Shown: positions 27,045 through 34,650, numbered from the stretch's first letter. The stretch is DNA of 64,000 nt from Charina bottae (GCA_023362775.1 JALMGJ010000005.1:38931463-38995462); one strand, 5' to 3'. Made by a program: numbers and translations. The notes: generated by a model from the sequence alone, not told the origin.

Positions 27045-30000
27045 ATCGGTTTTATGAAGATTGTTGGAAGCAGTAATACTAACAATATTTTAGAGCAATC
27101 ACTGCCAAAGGTTTCAGCAGAGTAGCCTGACAGATTCTCCTGTTTCTGCACTAATTATTCTCACAGATCTCGAAGTGAAAATATCTTGGGTGTGCTATGA
27201 GTGCCCATTATCTAATTTGCTATTATCATGCATAGCCATGATAACATGCCTTAAATCAAAGGGTCCTATCTTTTATCTCTTAAATCCCACCAGTCATCTA
27301 TTAAACGACCAAGGTTCACCATAGTAGGGGAAAATGTCAAGTTTTCCCCATTAAGAACCATTATATGTTTACAGGCATTGTGTTATATTTATCACAGAGG
27401 GTAAGTTTTATGGACTTTTAATGACTCACCCATACTACTTTACCAGTCTGTCCTACTGTCATAATCCATTAATCGTGGGTAACATGATTGATTTGGCAAC
27501 CACAGTTTCAAAAGATGTGATAATTTATAACAGAACAGAGACAGAAATACTACATCATTAACAATGACATTTTTTAAATAGTAGGCATTTAATTTTTTGT
27601 TTGGAAGTATTTATGCATCCTCATAAATCATACAGCTTAATTTTATGTCAAATAGTTCATGAACACATGAACATATAGTACTACATAGTTTTTTTTTTAA
27701 ATCATGTAAGACAGAAATGTTCAGAACATTATTTTTTTTCTTCTTGCTATTCCTCATTATTTATCTTTTTTTGATAGGATTATTTATTTATTTATGCAAA
27801 ATAAAATGAAAATGCAGGATTATTACTATCCCCATTGACAAAAAAATTAAATAATAGAATAGTAAAAGCAAATAATAATGTAATACTAAGAGCAAATATA
27901 ATATATTATAATTTTATATAATTATATAATATTATTTGATCGAGGTGGTGACGGGCCAGGGATGCTATGATGGGAACCAGAGGGCAGGCCAACTTTGGGG
28001 AAGACGCCCCCGGTGTTTATTACCGGTGGCGTGTTCCGGCCCTCCGAGTTCAAACCCAGGCCCTGGACAGCAGATCCTTGAGGGCCCTGGTTTCCGGCTG
28101 CTGCTCCTTAACGCCAGGTCAGTGAACAACAAAGCCCCCCTCATATGTGATTTGATCACTGAGGAGGGGGCAGACCTGGCGTGTATCACCGAGACCAGGC
28201 TGGGTCCGGGGTGGGTGGGTAGCCCTCTCGGAAATGTGCCCGGCCGGGTTTCAGGTGTGGCACCAGCCGAGACACCGGGGTAGGGGAGGAGGGGTGGCGG
28301 TTATCATCCGAGAGTCTCTAGTGGCCTTCAGCTCCTCAAGTGGCCGGTTGTGAGACCCTGTTTTTCAAGTTGGGTTCCTGAGAACAGTTGGGAGTGTTGC
28401 TACTATACCAGCCTCCCTGATTATTCAGGACCCGACTCGAGACAGTGGCCTCACCCCGGACTTGGTTTTCTTGTCGGAGCAGTGGCAATGTGATCTGAGG
28501 GGAGAGCTAGATCTGTCCCCATTGTCATGGTCAGACCACGCCCTGTTGGCCCTGAGATTCTCCTATGCCACCCCACTCCACAGGGAGGCAGGACCCATTT
28601 GATTGGTCCGTCCCTGGCGACTTATGAGGGAGCTGGGGGGTTATACCCAAGGACCTGCTGCTGCACGGTCCACCAGAGGTCCTGGCCGCAACCTGGAATA
28701 GAGAAGCGGCTGGGGCCTTGGACAGGATCGCACCTGTGCGACCTCTCCTGCCCCATTCAACCCGTCACTCCTTGTGGTTCACGGAGGAGTTAAGGGTTTT
28801 GAAGAGGGTTAAGAGACGTCTGGAGTGCCACTGGAGGAAGACAAAGACTGAATCTGACCGAACACAAGCTAGAGCTGCTATTAAGGCCTACCTTGTGGCG
28901 GTAAGAGTGGAGAAACGTGAATATTTCTCTGCTCTTATTGCGTCCGCAGAATGCCATCTGGGGAGATGCTGAGGGAGCGTACTTACCCTGTTATCTGGGA
29001 ATGGTTTGATCCTCTTGGACCTGAGGAAGTGGACAGGATCCTCCGGACTGTAAATGCCACCACATGCCATCTGGAACCATGTCCTTCCTGGCTGGTAAAG
29101 GCAGCGAGGGAGGTGACATGTGGTTGTGTCCAGGTGATGGTTAATACATCCTTGAGTGAGGGGGTGTTTCTGGCTGCCTTTAAGGAGGCGCTGGTACACC
29201 CTCTCCTCAAGAAACCATCCCTGGACCCTACTGTGTTGGACAATTTTTATCCTGTCTCCCACCTTCCGTTTTTGGGAAAGGTGGTTGAGAAAGTGGTGGC
29301 GTTGCAACTCCAGAGGATTCTGGATGAAATAGATTATCTAGACCCCTTTCAGTCAGGTTTCAGGCCAGGATACGGGACAGAGACTACATTGGTCATGCTT
29401 ATGGATGATCTCTGGCGGGAGCGGGATGGAGAGAGTGCATCCATCCTGGCTCTTTTGGACCTCTCAGCGGCTTTCGATACCATCTACTATGGTATCCTTT
29501 TGGGGCAGCTCAGGGAGTTGGGGGTGGGCGGCGTAGTTCTGTGCTGGTTCACCTCCTTCCTCCAGGGCTGTTCCCAATCGGTGGTGATAGGGGATGAGAG
29601 ATCTGACCCTTGACCCCTCCGGTGTGGGATGCCGCAGGGTTCGGTTCTCTCCCCTCTCCTATTTAATATCTACATGAAACCACTGGGTGAGATCATCCAT
29701 CACCACGGGATGAGGTATCATCAATATGCTGATGATACTCAATTGTATATCTCCATCCCGGGTGAGGTAAGTGATGCGGTGGCTGCCCTGTCCCAGTGCC
29801 TGGGGGCTGTGGGGGCCTGGATGGGGAACAACAGGCTTCAGCTGAACCCTGGTAAGACAGAGTGGCTGTGGGTTGATGGCCTCTCTAGATCCAGGAAATT
29901 ATCATCCTTGGTCCTGGATGGGGTGGCACTGCCCCATTCGGACCCAGTGCGGAACTTGGGGGTCCTCCTGGACTCACAACTCCTGCTCGAAGAGCAGGTT

Positions 30001-30841
30001 GCAGTCATGGCCAGAAGGGCCTTTGCGCAACTTCAGGTTGTGCGCCAGTTACGCCCATTCCTGGATCAAAATGCCCTCCGAACAGTTACTCTTGCCCTCG
30101 TCATCTCCCATATAGACTACTGCAATGTGCTCTACATGGGGCTACCCTTGAAGAGTATCCGGAAGCTTCAGCTGGTCCAGAATGCGGTCGTACAACCAGT
30201 TACTGGTGCCATGAGATTGGCACATATAACACCACTGCTGCACGAGCTGCACTGAGTACCGGTTTGCTTCCGGGTCCAATTCAAGGTGTTGGTTATCACC
30301 TTTAAAGCCCTACATGACATAGGACCAGGTTACCTGAGGGACTGTCTCATCCCCATAACATTGACCCGCCCCACCCGGTCATGCAGAGAGGGCATGCTAC
30401 GGACTCCATCGACAAGGGAATTTCATCTGACAGGGTCCAGAAGGCAGGCCTTCTCTGCAGTAGCGCCCGCCCTTTGGAATATTCTGCCCCCGGAGGTGAG
30501 GCGGGCCCCTTCGCTCCCGGCCTTCCGGAAGAATCTGAAGACCTGGCTCTGCCGCCATGCTTGGGATGGGAGGGGTAACAGTTCCTCCTGGGGGTGGCTT
30601 GCGCTGTAGAGCCCTCCCTACTGAATAAGATCTCACCATCATTGGATTTTATATTTATTTATTTTTATAGTAATTGTTTAGTAGTAATTTTTATCTTTTT
30701 ATGGTTTTAATTCTGGATTTTACTGTAAACCGCCCAGAGTCCCCCTTTTGGGGGAGATGGGTGGTGATATAAATAAAATAATAAAAAAATAATAAAAAAA
30801 TAAAATAAAATAAAATAAAATAAAATAAAATAAAATAATAA

Positions 30842-30872
<31 letters not shown>

Positions 30873-32850
30873 AATAAAATAAAATAAAATAAAATAAAAT
30901 AAATATAGTTGTGAACCTAACCTGCCTTCACAAAACTCCAGCCTCTCAGCCGCATGTCACACAAACTGCAGATTTCCCCAGGATGCACCTCTTTGTCTCA
31001 AACAAAAGGAAGGATGCTTACCTTAACTCATAGCACAAGAGATCCCCCCCAACTCCCCCCTTGTAAAGCAAAAGGGTTTGGCCTTAAAAATTTGGAAGAG
31101 AAACAAGGTATTGGGAGAAGGAATTAAAAACACTGCTGCGGAGCCTCTGATAAAAAGGAAATGATCTATAAGAAGCTGGGGAAAGTCCACTAAAACAAGT
31201 AAGGGGACTTTGACTTCAGGCATCAGCTCATCCTAAGGAACAGGTAACAAGGTTAGCTAGAAATATTGCATAAGATTATTTTTCATTTCAACTGTATGTT
31301 TAAGTTTGATTCACAGCCTCCAATGTTTATGTTCTTGGTATGTGCTCACCAAATTGTGCATTTTTATGCAATTTGGAACCTCTTTACAGCAGAGTTGCTC
31401 TAAATAACGGCAGACCAACATATGCCCAGAACCTTATAATACCCTTTATAGGTTTTCTCTGAGAGATTCTTTTAACAATCTATTTGAACAACTCTGTATT
31501 TTTATTTCCTTTGCCATTAAATGCTTTGTTTTCCAATAGACCTTTGCATAGCATTCACTCTCCCCAATGGATAGTCATATATTTTATAGTTTAAATTTAT
31601 TTTATAGACGGCAAAGTAGCACAAATCTTCAATAACATACAGTCAATTCAAAGCCTAGAGATGGATGCCTGTAATTATAGTGGTTCAGAGAGGCAAATAA
31701 TAGTGTCTAATATTTAAACAGTGATGTGCCTGAAGAGTCAAAGCAACAGGGTAAAAGTTTTCACTCTCCCAATGTAAAGTGCTTGTTTGCTATACCTCAC
31801 CATTCTGCAAATGTTTATCAGCCAATAAAGGTAAAGGTTCCCCCTGCACATTTGTGCAGTCATGTCCGACTCTAGGGGCCGGTGCTCATCTCCGTTTGTT
31901 AGCCAAAGAGCCAGCGCTGTCCGAAGACGCTTCCACGGTCATGTGGCCGGCATGACACGCGCGGAACGCTGTTACCTACCCACCAAAGTGGTACCTATTC
32001 ATCTACTTGCATTTGCATGCTTTCGAATTGCTAGGTTGGCAAGAGCTGCAGGAGCTCACTCCGCACGTAGGGCTAGGGATTCGAACCTCCGAACTTGCGA
32101 TCTTCCTTTCGACAAGCCTGGTGTCTTACCCGCTGAGCCACCACCCCCTATTATTAGCCAATAAGATCCCCATAAAGATTGTTTAAAGCCATAAAGCCAG
32201 CCCCAAGTGACAAGTGTACTTTACAAGTGACTTATTTGATTACAGGGATTATGGCAGCAGTACCCTGCCTTCTTTCAGGATGTTTTTTGACTTCCCAGTC
32301 TAGGCAGAAGACCTGGATTTCCTTGTGGTCTCCCATCTAAGTACTATCAGGACTGCTGCCTGCTTCGCTTTCTTGCAATCAGCCAAAGTCAGCTAGGTGG
32401 TGCCACCTGCTGTTGACAACCTAGCATTTGGTTTTCAATATCTGCAAGGCCACTTAAAGCAAAAATGATCGCATCACATGTAAGAGAAATGAGGGGTTGT
32501 AGCCAGAAGAACGAGACTTCATGCCCTTTAGTAAATATATTGCGGCACAAAGGTTAGCGGGCAAAGAAGCCTTCTCTTCAACTAGTCGTGGTGTTCCATA
32601 AAAGCCCTCCCGAGATCACGAGACACCGCAATCAACTCCTTTTTAACTCCCGCGGAAGCGGGAATCCTCCCAGCTACTGAGCCTCCGGAGGTAGCTGTCG
32701 CCTGCCGCGGGGCGCAAGCGGTCCCAAGGAGGAAAGCGGCTAGGCTGTTTAGACGTTTAGTCAGCCCACGCCCTGGCAAGTAAAGCCCAACCGAGCTTCC
32801 GGGCGACCGCAGTGGACCTCGCTGTGTTTCTTCTCCTACCTGCCAGTCAT
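1977..32850 (-). CDS. LIMS2: LIMS2 (PINCH-2), five-LIM-domain focal-adhesion adaptor, complete gene, 10 coding exons
   Basis: Coding segments, in transcript order: 32850-32840, 19216-19057, 17644-17578, 17121-17001, 9517-9368, 8899-8749, 7240-7148, 5504-5456, 5320-5245, 2124-1977. All have AG/GT borders and matching phases; they sum to 1026 nt = 341 aa plus stop, the length I recall for human LIMS2. The product has five LIM domains (roughly residues 15-66, 75-127, 138-188, 196-247, 254-306) with the CxxC and HxxC zinc ligands visible. It ends in a basic helix ([10 protein letters not shown]) and DLNSA; this tail and the MTGSN start separate LIMS2 from LIMS1. Known role of the family: the PINCH protein binds ILK through LIM1 and RSU1 through LIM5 in the ILK-PINCH-parvin complex at integrin adhesions. 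GPR17 is nested in the intron 9518-17000 on the other strand. A second first exon lies at 25933-26054. Identity is near certain; untranslated ends are not defined. Confidence 0.96.
2408..4245 (+). mobile_element. L1-like non-autonomous retroelement with intact 5' end and 12-bp TSD
   Basis: Flanked by the direct repeat AACAATAATTCT (2396-2407 and 4246-4257). The 5' end is GC-rich (about 2411-2700, ACTTCCGGTGGGGACATGGC) like an L1 5' UTR. The body turns AT-rich, and the end carries AATAAA at 4226-4231 without a long A-tail. An ORF1-like start at 3090 ([12 protein letters not shown]) is broken by a stop or frameshift. The frame then continues as a 110-aa piece (3166-3498) with a heptad-like stretch and an acidic segment. 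No reverse transcriptase remains, so it resembles HAL1-type elements carrying only ORF1. Lies in the last LIMS2 intron, antisense to the gene. Confidence 0.75.
3166..3498 (+). pseudogene. Remnant of retroelement ORF1-like protein
   Basis: 110-residue frame [20 protein letters not shown]..., with an acidic stretch ([17 protein letters not shown]). It continues in a shifted frame from an upstream ATG at 3090. It looks like the N-terminal coiled coil of an L1-type ORF1 protein followed by sequence I do not recognise. Decayed or truncated; belongs to the element 2408-4245. Confidence 0.5.
4690..5170 (-). mobile_element. CR1 LINE 3' fragment
   Basis: On the minus strand the block shows the standard CR1 3' run: a segment giving 'GTATGCCCTGGAGAAAGTGA', then 'AGGACCAGGGGTCATCCAGT' and 'CTGTGGAATTTATTATCACT'. 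ORF2 catalytic domains are absent, so it is 5'-truncated. Lies in a LIMS2 intron in the same sense as the gene. Confidence 0.75.
5245..5320 (-). CDS. LIMS2: LIMS2 coding exon 9 (LIM5)
   Basis: 76 nt; encodes [20 protein letters not shown] and then IKLTLK across the junction. Donor GTAAGTGG. Confidence 0.94.
5456..5504 (-). CDS. LIMS2: LIMS2 coding exon 8 (start of LIM5)
   Basis: 49-nt exon: [16 protein letters not shown] plus one base. Acceptor TTATGCAG, donor GTAAGC. Confidence 0.94.
5505..7147. other. LIMS2 intron
   Basis: Holds the 110-bp fold-back element at 6289-6398; otherwise no feature recognised. Confidence 0.5.
6289..6398. mobile_element. 110-bp fold-back MITE, hAT-type (CAGTGTTTCTCAACC ends)
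   Basis: Nearly the whole element is a hairpin: a left arm of about 42 bp (CAGTGTTTCTCAACCTTGGC...) is repeated inverted on the right, around a short AT-rich loop. The flanks CTCTAGAG / CTCTAGAC are an 8-bp TSD with one change. Half of the same element appears at about 20459-20519. Confidence 0.85.
7148..7240 (-). CDS. LIMS2: LIMS2 coding exon 7 (LIM4)
   Basis: 93 nt, phase 0 at both ends, 31 residues: [20 protein letters not shown] then [11 protein letters not shown]. Acceptor TTATAG, donor GTAAAG. Confidence 0.95.
7241..8748. other. LIMS2 intron with simple repeat
   Basis: Contains an (AAT)n tract at about 8333-8370, followed to about 8475 by sequence resembling a decayed hAT-type MITE. 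No gene seen. Confidence 0.45.
8333..8370. repeat. (AAT)n microsatellite
   Basis: About twelve uninterrupted AAT units in a LIMS2 intron. Confidence 0.9.
8749..8899 (-). CDS. LIMS2: LIMS2 coding exon 6 (LIM3/LIM4)
   Basis: 151 nt; encodes [20 protein letters not shown] through LGKQWHVE. Acceptor GTACAG, donor GTGAGTAC. Confidence 0.95.
9368..9517 (-). CDS. LIMS2: LIMS2 coding exon 5 (LIM2/LIM3)
   Basis: 150 nt; encodes [20 protein letters not shown] through CTHCG. Acceptor ACTTTAG, donor [27 protein letters not shown] favours LIMS2 over LIMS1. Confidence 0.95.
10957..10966 (+). promoter_or_regulatory. Candidate TATA element for GPR17
   Basis: ATTATAAGC lies about 30 bp before a predicted short exon that ends in a good donor (GTAAGA at 11019). 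Position, spacing and strand suit a GPR17 promoter. Inference only; another TATAAA occurs near 10240. Confidence 0.35.
10988..11018 (+). other. GPR17: Candidate non-coding 5' exon of GPR17
   Basis: The stretch ends CAAGAG|GTAAGAGC, a strong donor. It would splice to the acceptor TATTTCAG at 12222, 27 nt before the GPR17 start. Mammalian GPR17 also has upstream non-coding exons and an intronless main coding exon. The transcription start is a guess. Confidence 0.4.
12250..13266 (+). CDS. GPR17: GPR17, class A GPCR (P2Y/CysLT-like), complete
   Basis: 338 aa in one exon. The extracellular N-terminus has an N-glycosylation site (N13-I-S). Seven membrane segments follow, at about residues 30-55, 66-88, 103-125, 145-167, 191-215, 234-257 and 275-299. 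Cys103 (TM3) and Cys180 (loop 2, next to N175-N-T-T) are the conserved disulfide pair. TM3 ends in DRF (127-129), TM6 has FVPYH and TM7 has DPVMY (292-296). The C-tail ends SSLSAKSEL as in mammals. Family knowledge: a Gi-coupled receptor of oligodendrocyte precursors that restrains myelination; its ligand is disputed. ATG 12250 matches the mammalian short form. An acceptor at 12222 shows a spliced 5' UTR. Two overlapping AATAAA at 14358-14367 could end a 3' UTR that would contain the hAT element at 13906-14176. Confidence 0.97.
   Translation: MNSQADSSGLLFNISLASSEQCGKESHMENILFAIFYLLDFILAFLGNVLALWLFIRDQKSDTPANVFLMHLAVADLSFVLVLPTRLVYHFSGNHWPFGELPCRLTGFLFYLNMYASIYFLMCISIDRFLAIVHPVKSLKLRRSLYAHLTCAFLWVIVAVAMAPLLISVQTVEMNNTTICLQLYREKASRHALVSLAIAFTFPFFTTVTCYLLIIRSLKRGHRIENHLKEKAIKMIIMVLMIFLVCFVPYHINRYIYILNYDGVKTSCEMQRILALGNRITSCLTSLNGALDPVMYFFVAEKFQEALCGLFCSKRVARLPSSYDGKTNDSSLSAKSEL
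13267..13905 (+). other. Probable GPR17 3' UTR
   Basis: No AATAAA occurs before 14358, so the 3' UTR probably runs through here. No gene seen. Confidence 0.4.
13906..14176. mobile_element. hAT-type MITE, family A copy 1 (271 bp)
   Basis: Terminal inverted repeats CAGAGCTTTCCAAAC / ...TTTGGAAAGCCCTG with a perfect 8-bp TSD ATCTAAAA (13898-13905, 14177-14184). The GC- and CpG-rich interior is built from repeats of the GTGTGTCG(C) / GGCGACAC motif and from a hairpin around the phrase GGAAGCGCTGAT. No transposase. Confidence 0.92.
14358..14367 (+). terminator. Candidate GPR17 polyadenylation signals
   Basis: Two overlapping AATAAA hexamers, the first downstream of the GPR17 stop on the plus strand. 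Confidence 0.4.
14583..14616 (-). ncRNA. Degenerate hammerhead-like motif, inverted copy
   Basis: Minus-strand counterpart of the motif at 14969-15021. The first core base is changed (UUGAAGA) and the cleavage region reads AUC instead of GUC. Stem II is unchanged. Confidence 0.45.
14969..15021 (+). ncRNA. Hammerhead-ribozyme-like motif of a Penelope-like element
   Basis: In order: stem I 5' strand UUUUC-GCA; core CUGAAGA (CUGANGA); one extra U; stem II GUUGCC / GGCAAU around a 6-nt loop; GAAAC; GUC cleavage triplet; stem I 3' strand UGC-(AA)-GAAAA. Stem III is minimal (AC/GU), as reported for PLE hammerheads, which may act as dimers. The extra U after the core is non-canonical and may lower activity. 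Confidence 0.65.
15269..15577. mobile_element. hAT-type MITE, family B copy 1 (309 bp)
   Basis: Ends CAGCCTTTCTCAAC / GTTGAGAAACCCTG with a perfect 8-bp TSD TCTTAGCA (15261-15268, 15578-15585). The interior carries GGAACCC-rich stretches shared with 41046-41375. Confidence 0.9.
16471..16669. mobile_element. hAT-type MITE, family A copy 2 (199 bp)
   Basis: Ends CAGTGCTTTCTAAAG / TTTGGAAAGCTGTG; TSD CTCCAGTC / CTCTAGTC (one transition). Very CpG-rich interior shared with 41624-41863. Confidence 0.88.
17001..17121 (-). CDS. LIMS2: LIMS2 coding exon 4 (LIM2)
   Basis: 121 nt; encodes [20 protein letters not shown] through VKNAGR. Acceptor CTCAAG, donor GTAAGAA. The 7.5-kb intron downstream of this exon holds GPR17. 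Confidence 0.95.
17578..17644 (-). CDS. LIMS2: LIMS2 coding exon 3 (end of LIM1, start of LIM2)
   Basis: 67 nt; encodes [20 protein letters not shown] and the next Cys. Acceptor TTACAG, donor GTAAGA. Confidence 0.95.
18420..18666. mobile_element. hAT-type MITE, family C (CAGGGGTGGGGAACC ends, 247 bp)
   Basis: Ends CAGGGGTGGGGAACC / GTTGCCCACCCCTG with a perfect 8-bp TSD TGCTAGAG (18412-18419, 18667-18674). Interior is G-rich with GGGCCATTTGGAT, as in widespread vertebrate Charlie/SPIN-like MITEs. No transposase. Confidence 0.9.
19057..19216 (-). CDS. LIMS2: LIMS2 coding exon 2 (LIM1)
   Basis: 160 nt; encodes [15 protein letters not shown] to FPDGLFYD with most LIM1 zinc ligands. Acceptor ...TTTCTCAG, donor GTGAGA, ends in phase 0. 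Contains an in-frame ATG (NMSDA) that could start a shorter form. Confidence 0.95.
19638..19708. repeat. Short direct repeat, 43-bp period
   Basis: ATTATATAGTTATTCATGAC recurs 43 bp downstream with one following base changed. Confidence 0.7.
20459..20519. mobile_element. Half copy of the fold-back MITE
   Basis: Ends CAAGGTTGAGAAACACTG, matching the right arm of the element at 6289-6398; the left arm is missing or diverged. Confidence 0.65.
21162..21449. mobile_element. hAT-type MITE, family A copy 3 (288 bp)
   Basis: Ends CAGAGCTTTCCAAACTG / AAGTTTGGAAAGCTCTG with a perfect 8-bp TSD CTATACAG (21154-21161, 21450-21457). Interior has direct repeats of GCAGGTCCTAGTGCCTGCC; same subfamily as 58699-59340. 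Confidence 0.92.
22191..23014 (+). mobile_element. Penelope-like element, 5'-truncated, 11-bp TSD
   Basis: Direct repeat AGTTAAAGATA at 22180-22190 and 23015-23025. The plus-strand frame, broken by stops, encodes the end of the PLE reverse transcriptase ([14 protein letters not shown]), the linker ([20 protein letters not shown]; ...[15 protein letters not shown]), the start of the GIY-YIG domain (ICNIQCK) and its end ([17 protein letters not shown]). A hammerhead-like remnant (22905-22937) lies near the 3' end. Non-functional. Confidence 0.82.
22905..22937 (+). ncRNA. Decayed hammerhead-like motif in PLE
   Basis: Same layout as 14969-15021 but with three core bases lost (CUGAUG). Stem II reads GUUACC / GGUAAU where the sister copy has GUUGCC / GGCAAU, so the pairing is kept by a double change. 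GUC is retained. Confidence 0.45.
23699..23968. mobile_element. hAT-type MITE, family A copy 4 (270 bp)
   Basis: Ends CAGGGCTTTCCAAAG / AGTTTGGAAAGCTCTG; perfect TSD GTTTAGAG (23691-23698, 23969-23976). Same subfamily as 13906-14176 but in the opposite orientation. Confidence 0.92.
25933..26054 (-). CDS. LIMS2: LIMS2 alternative first coding exon (40 aa)
   Basis: An ATG in strong Kozak context (ACC before, G after) opens a 122-nt reading frame starting [20 protein letters not shown]. It ends in GG before a GTAGGT donor. The phase equals that of the 11-nt exon, so it splices to the 19216 exon to give a 378-aa form. It resembles, from memory, the basic N-terminus of a longer human LIMS2 isoform. 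No CpG island is visible here, so a tissue-specific promoter is likely. Transcription is inferred. Confidence 0.72.
26998..27045. repeat. (TATC)n microsatellite
   Basis: About eleven tandem TATC units in the first LIMS2 intron. Confidence 0.95.
27936..30905 (+). mobile_element. Degraded CR1/L2-like non-LTR retrotransposon with (AAAAT)n tail
   Basis: A GC-rich island about 3 kb long in AT-rich intron. In order: AP-endonuclease start ([20 protein letters not shown], then ITETRLG), 27936-28290; finger and palm of reverse transcriptase, with [27 protein letters not shown] and, after a stop at about 29610, [20 protein letters not shown] and [10 protein letters not shown] (catalytic YADD); C-terminal [20 protein letters not shown] and [17 protein letters not shown]. 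At least four frame breaks. The 3' end has 'AAACCGCCCAGAGTC' and then ATAAAATAATAAA repeats. Dead copy in LIMS2 intron 1, antisense to the gene. Confidence 0.88.
30765..30905. repeat. (AAAAT)n / (AAAT)n microsatellite at LINE 3' end
   Basis: About 140 bp of tandem AAAAT units directly after the LINE 3' end, probably seeded by its tail. Confidence 0.9.
31829..32155 (-). mobile_element. Sauria-type tRNA SINE, 9-bp TSD
   Basis: On the minus strand it begins with a tRNA-like head (A box GGCTCAGCGGGTAAG, B box GGTTCGAATCC). It continues through a central region and ends in a BovB-like tail ...GGGGGAACCTTTACC. TSD AGCCAATAA at 31820-31828 and 32156-32164. Sauria SINEs are mobilised by BovB, a copy of which lies at 39790-40250. 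In LIMS2 intron 1, same sense as LIMS2. Confidence 0.88.
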
Positions 32851-33230
32851 GGCGGCCGTGGGTCCAAGCTCTCTTGGCAAGCGACCTTCGGTGCGTGGAC
32901 AGCTGTTTCGTAGCCGGCCGTGGGGAGAGCGACGAGCAGCGCGCTAGAGCACCCCGGTCCCGACTACGGCAGCCCCGCAGCCCGTCTGGTCTTCTCCTCC
33001 GCCCTGAGCTGGCTGCCGTGGCGGGCCGCCCCCGTGGCTCAAGACGGGCGGCCTGAGCTTCCTCCCGCCCCTCGGCCCGGCACATATTTTTCCTAGAAAG
33101 GGAATGAAATAATAAATAATGAACTAGCGAGGGCGGCGGGCCTGGTGCGGTGGGACCTCGTAGAGTTGGGCGGTGGAAAGCCAGCCGCGGCGAGAGTATG
33201 GCTATCACTTGCTCTGTAGGGCCGGGTAGA
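32580..33230 (-). promoter_or_regulatory. LIMS2: LIMS2 CpG-island promoter and 5' exon
   Basis: GC- and CpG-rich block surrounding the 11-nt first coding segment (32840-32850); the 5' UTR lies above 32850. No TATA box seen. A long open minus-strand frame here (32582-33208) reflects base composition, not a second protein. Confidence 0.75.
32840..32850 (-). CDS. LIMS2: LIMS2 coding exon 1 (11 nt, encodes MTG plus two bases of Ser)
   Basis: Reading the minus strand, ATG ACT GGC AG is followed by a GTAGGAG donor. The AG joins to T of the exon ending at 19216 to give Ser, so the protein begins MTGSNMSDAL, matching known LIMS2. The start is preceded by GCCGCC (near-ideal Kozak) and lies in a CpG-rich block. 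Confidence 0.92.
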
Positions 33231-33745
33231 ACTCCGGAGATACTCTAAACAGCTTTTAGGACTAGGGAGTCCACTCTTTTGAGTAGGTACTGTTAACTGT
33301 TAACTGTTAAATCCAGGGTATACCTCATTCTGTGCGAATGGCCATTTTATGTCGCCATCTTTTTGGGAATATTCTTAATACCCCGATTCAAGTCATGCTG
33401 AAGTACCGATACTGAAACATCAACCTTTGAATGTGAAAGCTGCAATCACTGACTGACTTTCCACTGCATTAGGAACGGTTATTCAGATCCAGCTTTTCCT
33501 CCAAATAAAATTAGTTTTTGTCCATTATGTTTTGAACATTTCCGATGGATGGATGTCATACTTTTCAGGGACGGTGCATGCTGCTATAAATGGCATTTTG
33601 TAGGCAAGGGACAGAAGATCTCTTCTGGTTGTTCAGTGGTTCTCACCCTTTAGTTTCTTATCTATCTATCTATGAAGGTTCTCAGTCATCCAGGTGGAAT
33701 TGTCTGTAGCTTGAATCATGTCAACTGGATTTCTATTTTCTTAAT

Positions 33746-33782
33746 GGAAACGTTTCGCTCCTTATCCAAGGGGCTTCTTCAG
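33746..33782 (-). ncRNA. Hammerhead-like motif at the PLE 3' end
   Basis: Minus strand: CUGAAGA, one extra A, stem II GCCCCUU / AAGGAGC with GGAU loop (one mismatch), then GAAAC-GUU. Same architecture as 14969-15021. I cannot see a convincing stem I. Confidence 0.5.
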
Positions 33783-33879
33783 TCTGAGGAAAGTTGGTAA
33801 GGGAATCCTAAATATGTTCCTAGGTAGCTGTGTGACCTTACACCTGGGGCTAGGTCATGGTTATATTGAGATGTAATTT

Positions 33880-34244
33880 TTAAGTCCTTTTATCATCTAA
33901 TGGAGGGTCGTTAAAAACACCATGCTGCTGTTGAGCTTCTGAAATGGTCTTAATCTTCCTAGGCACAGAAGACAACACGGGGAGGAAGATGGGGGAGAGT
34001 TTGTGCCTGAGGCCCCCACCTCTATTCAAGGAAGGATTTTCCAAGTTGGCATAAATGGATTCCTTGACCCCTCTCTCAAACCACCTATCTTCTCTGTTTA
34101 AAATGTGAACATTAATGTCCTCAAATGAGTGTCCTTTTTCTTTTAGATGAAGATAAACTGCTGACTCTGGTCCTGTGGTGTTATTTCTCCTGTGTTGTGC
34201 CATCCTCCTGTACATAGGTTGTTTGGTTTCTCCAATGTAGAGTT
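33880..34244 (-). pseudogene. PLE GIY-YIG endonuclease segment, left copy
   Basis: Open minus-strand frame with 5'-truncated GIY-YIG domain (YIGET at the arm edge; catalytic-region R in YRRMAQHRR; RWFERGVKE with the conserved Glu). Ends DDKRT and a stop at 33880. The upstream reverse transcriptase is absent. Confidence 0.75.
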
Positions 34245-34285
34245 CAGAGCACTCTAGTGCAGTCTACATTGCACTACATTACATG

Positions 34286-34650
34286 CACTCTACATTGGAG
34301 AAACCAAACAACCTATGTACAGGAGGATGGCACAACACAGGAGAAATAACACCACAGGACCAGAGTCAGCAGTTTATCTTCATCTAAAAGAAAAAGGACA
34401 CTCATTTGAGGACATTAATGTTCACATTTTAGACAGAGAAGATAGGTGGTTTGAGAGAGGGGTCAAGGAATCCATTTATGCCAACTTGGAAAATCCTTCC
34501 TTGAATAGAGGTGGGGGCCTCAGGCACAAACTCTCCCCCATCTTCCTCCCCGTGTTGTCTTCTGTGCCTAGGAAGATTAAGACCATTTCAGAAGCTCAAC
34601 AGCAGCATGGTGTTTTTAACGACCCTCCATTAGATGATAAAAGGACTTAA
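34286..34650 (+). pseudogene. PLE GIY-YIG endonuclease segment, right copy
   Basis: Same peptide as the left copy except HILDRED for HILNRED. Open to a stop at 34648-34650. 5'-truncated at the palindrome spacer. Confidence 0.75.

Noticed and set aside
26998..27045. Tandem short repeats as a CRISPR-like array
   Set aside because: Plain tetranucleotide microsatellite with no spacers, in a vertebrate genome.
32080..32145. tRNA-like A and B boxes
   Set aside because: They belong to the Sauria SINE head; no cloverleaf with a proper acceptor stem and the element has SINE structure and a TSD, so it is not a tRNA gene.
32582..33208. 208-aa minus-strand frame over the LIMS2 promoter
   Set aside because: GC-rich composition keeps it open. 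The LIMS2 start at 32850 is in a spliced 11-nt segment, and this frame has no recognisable domain.
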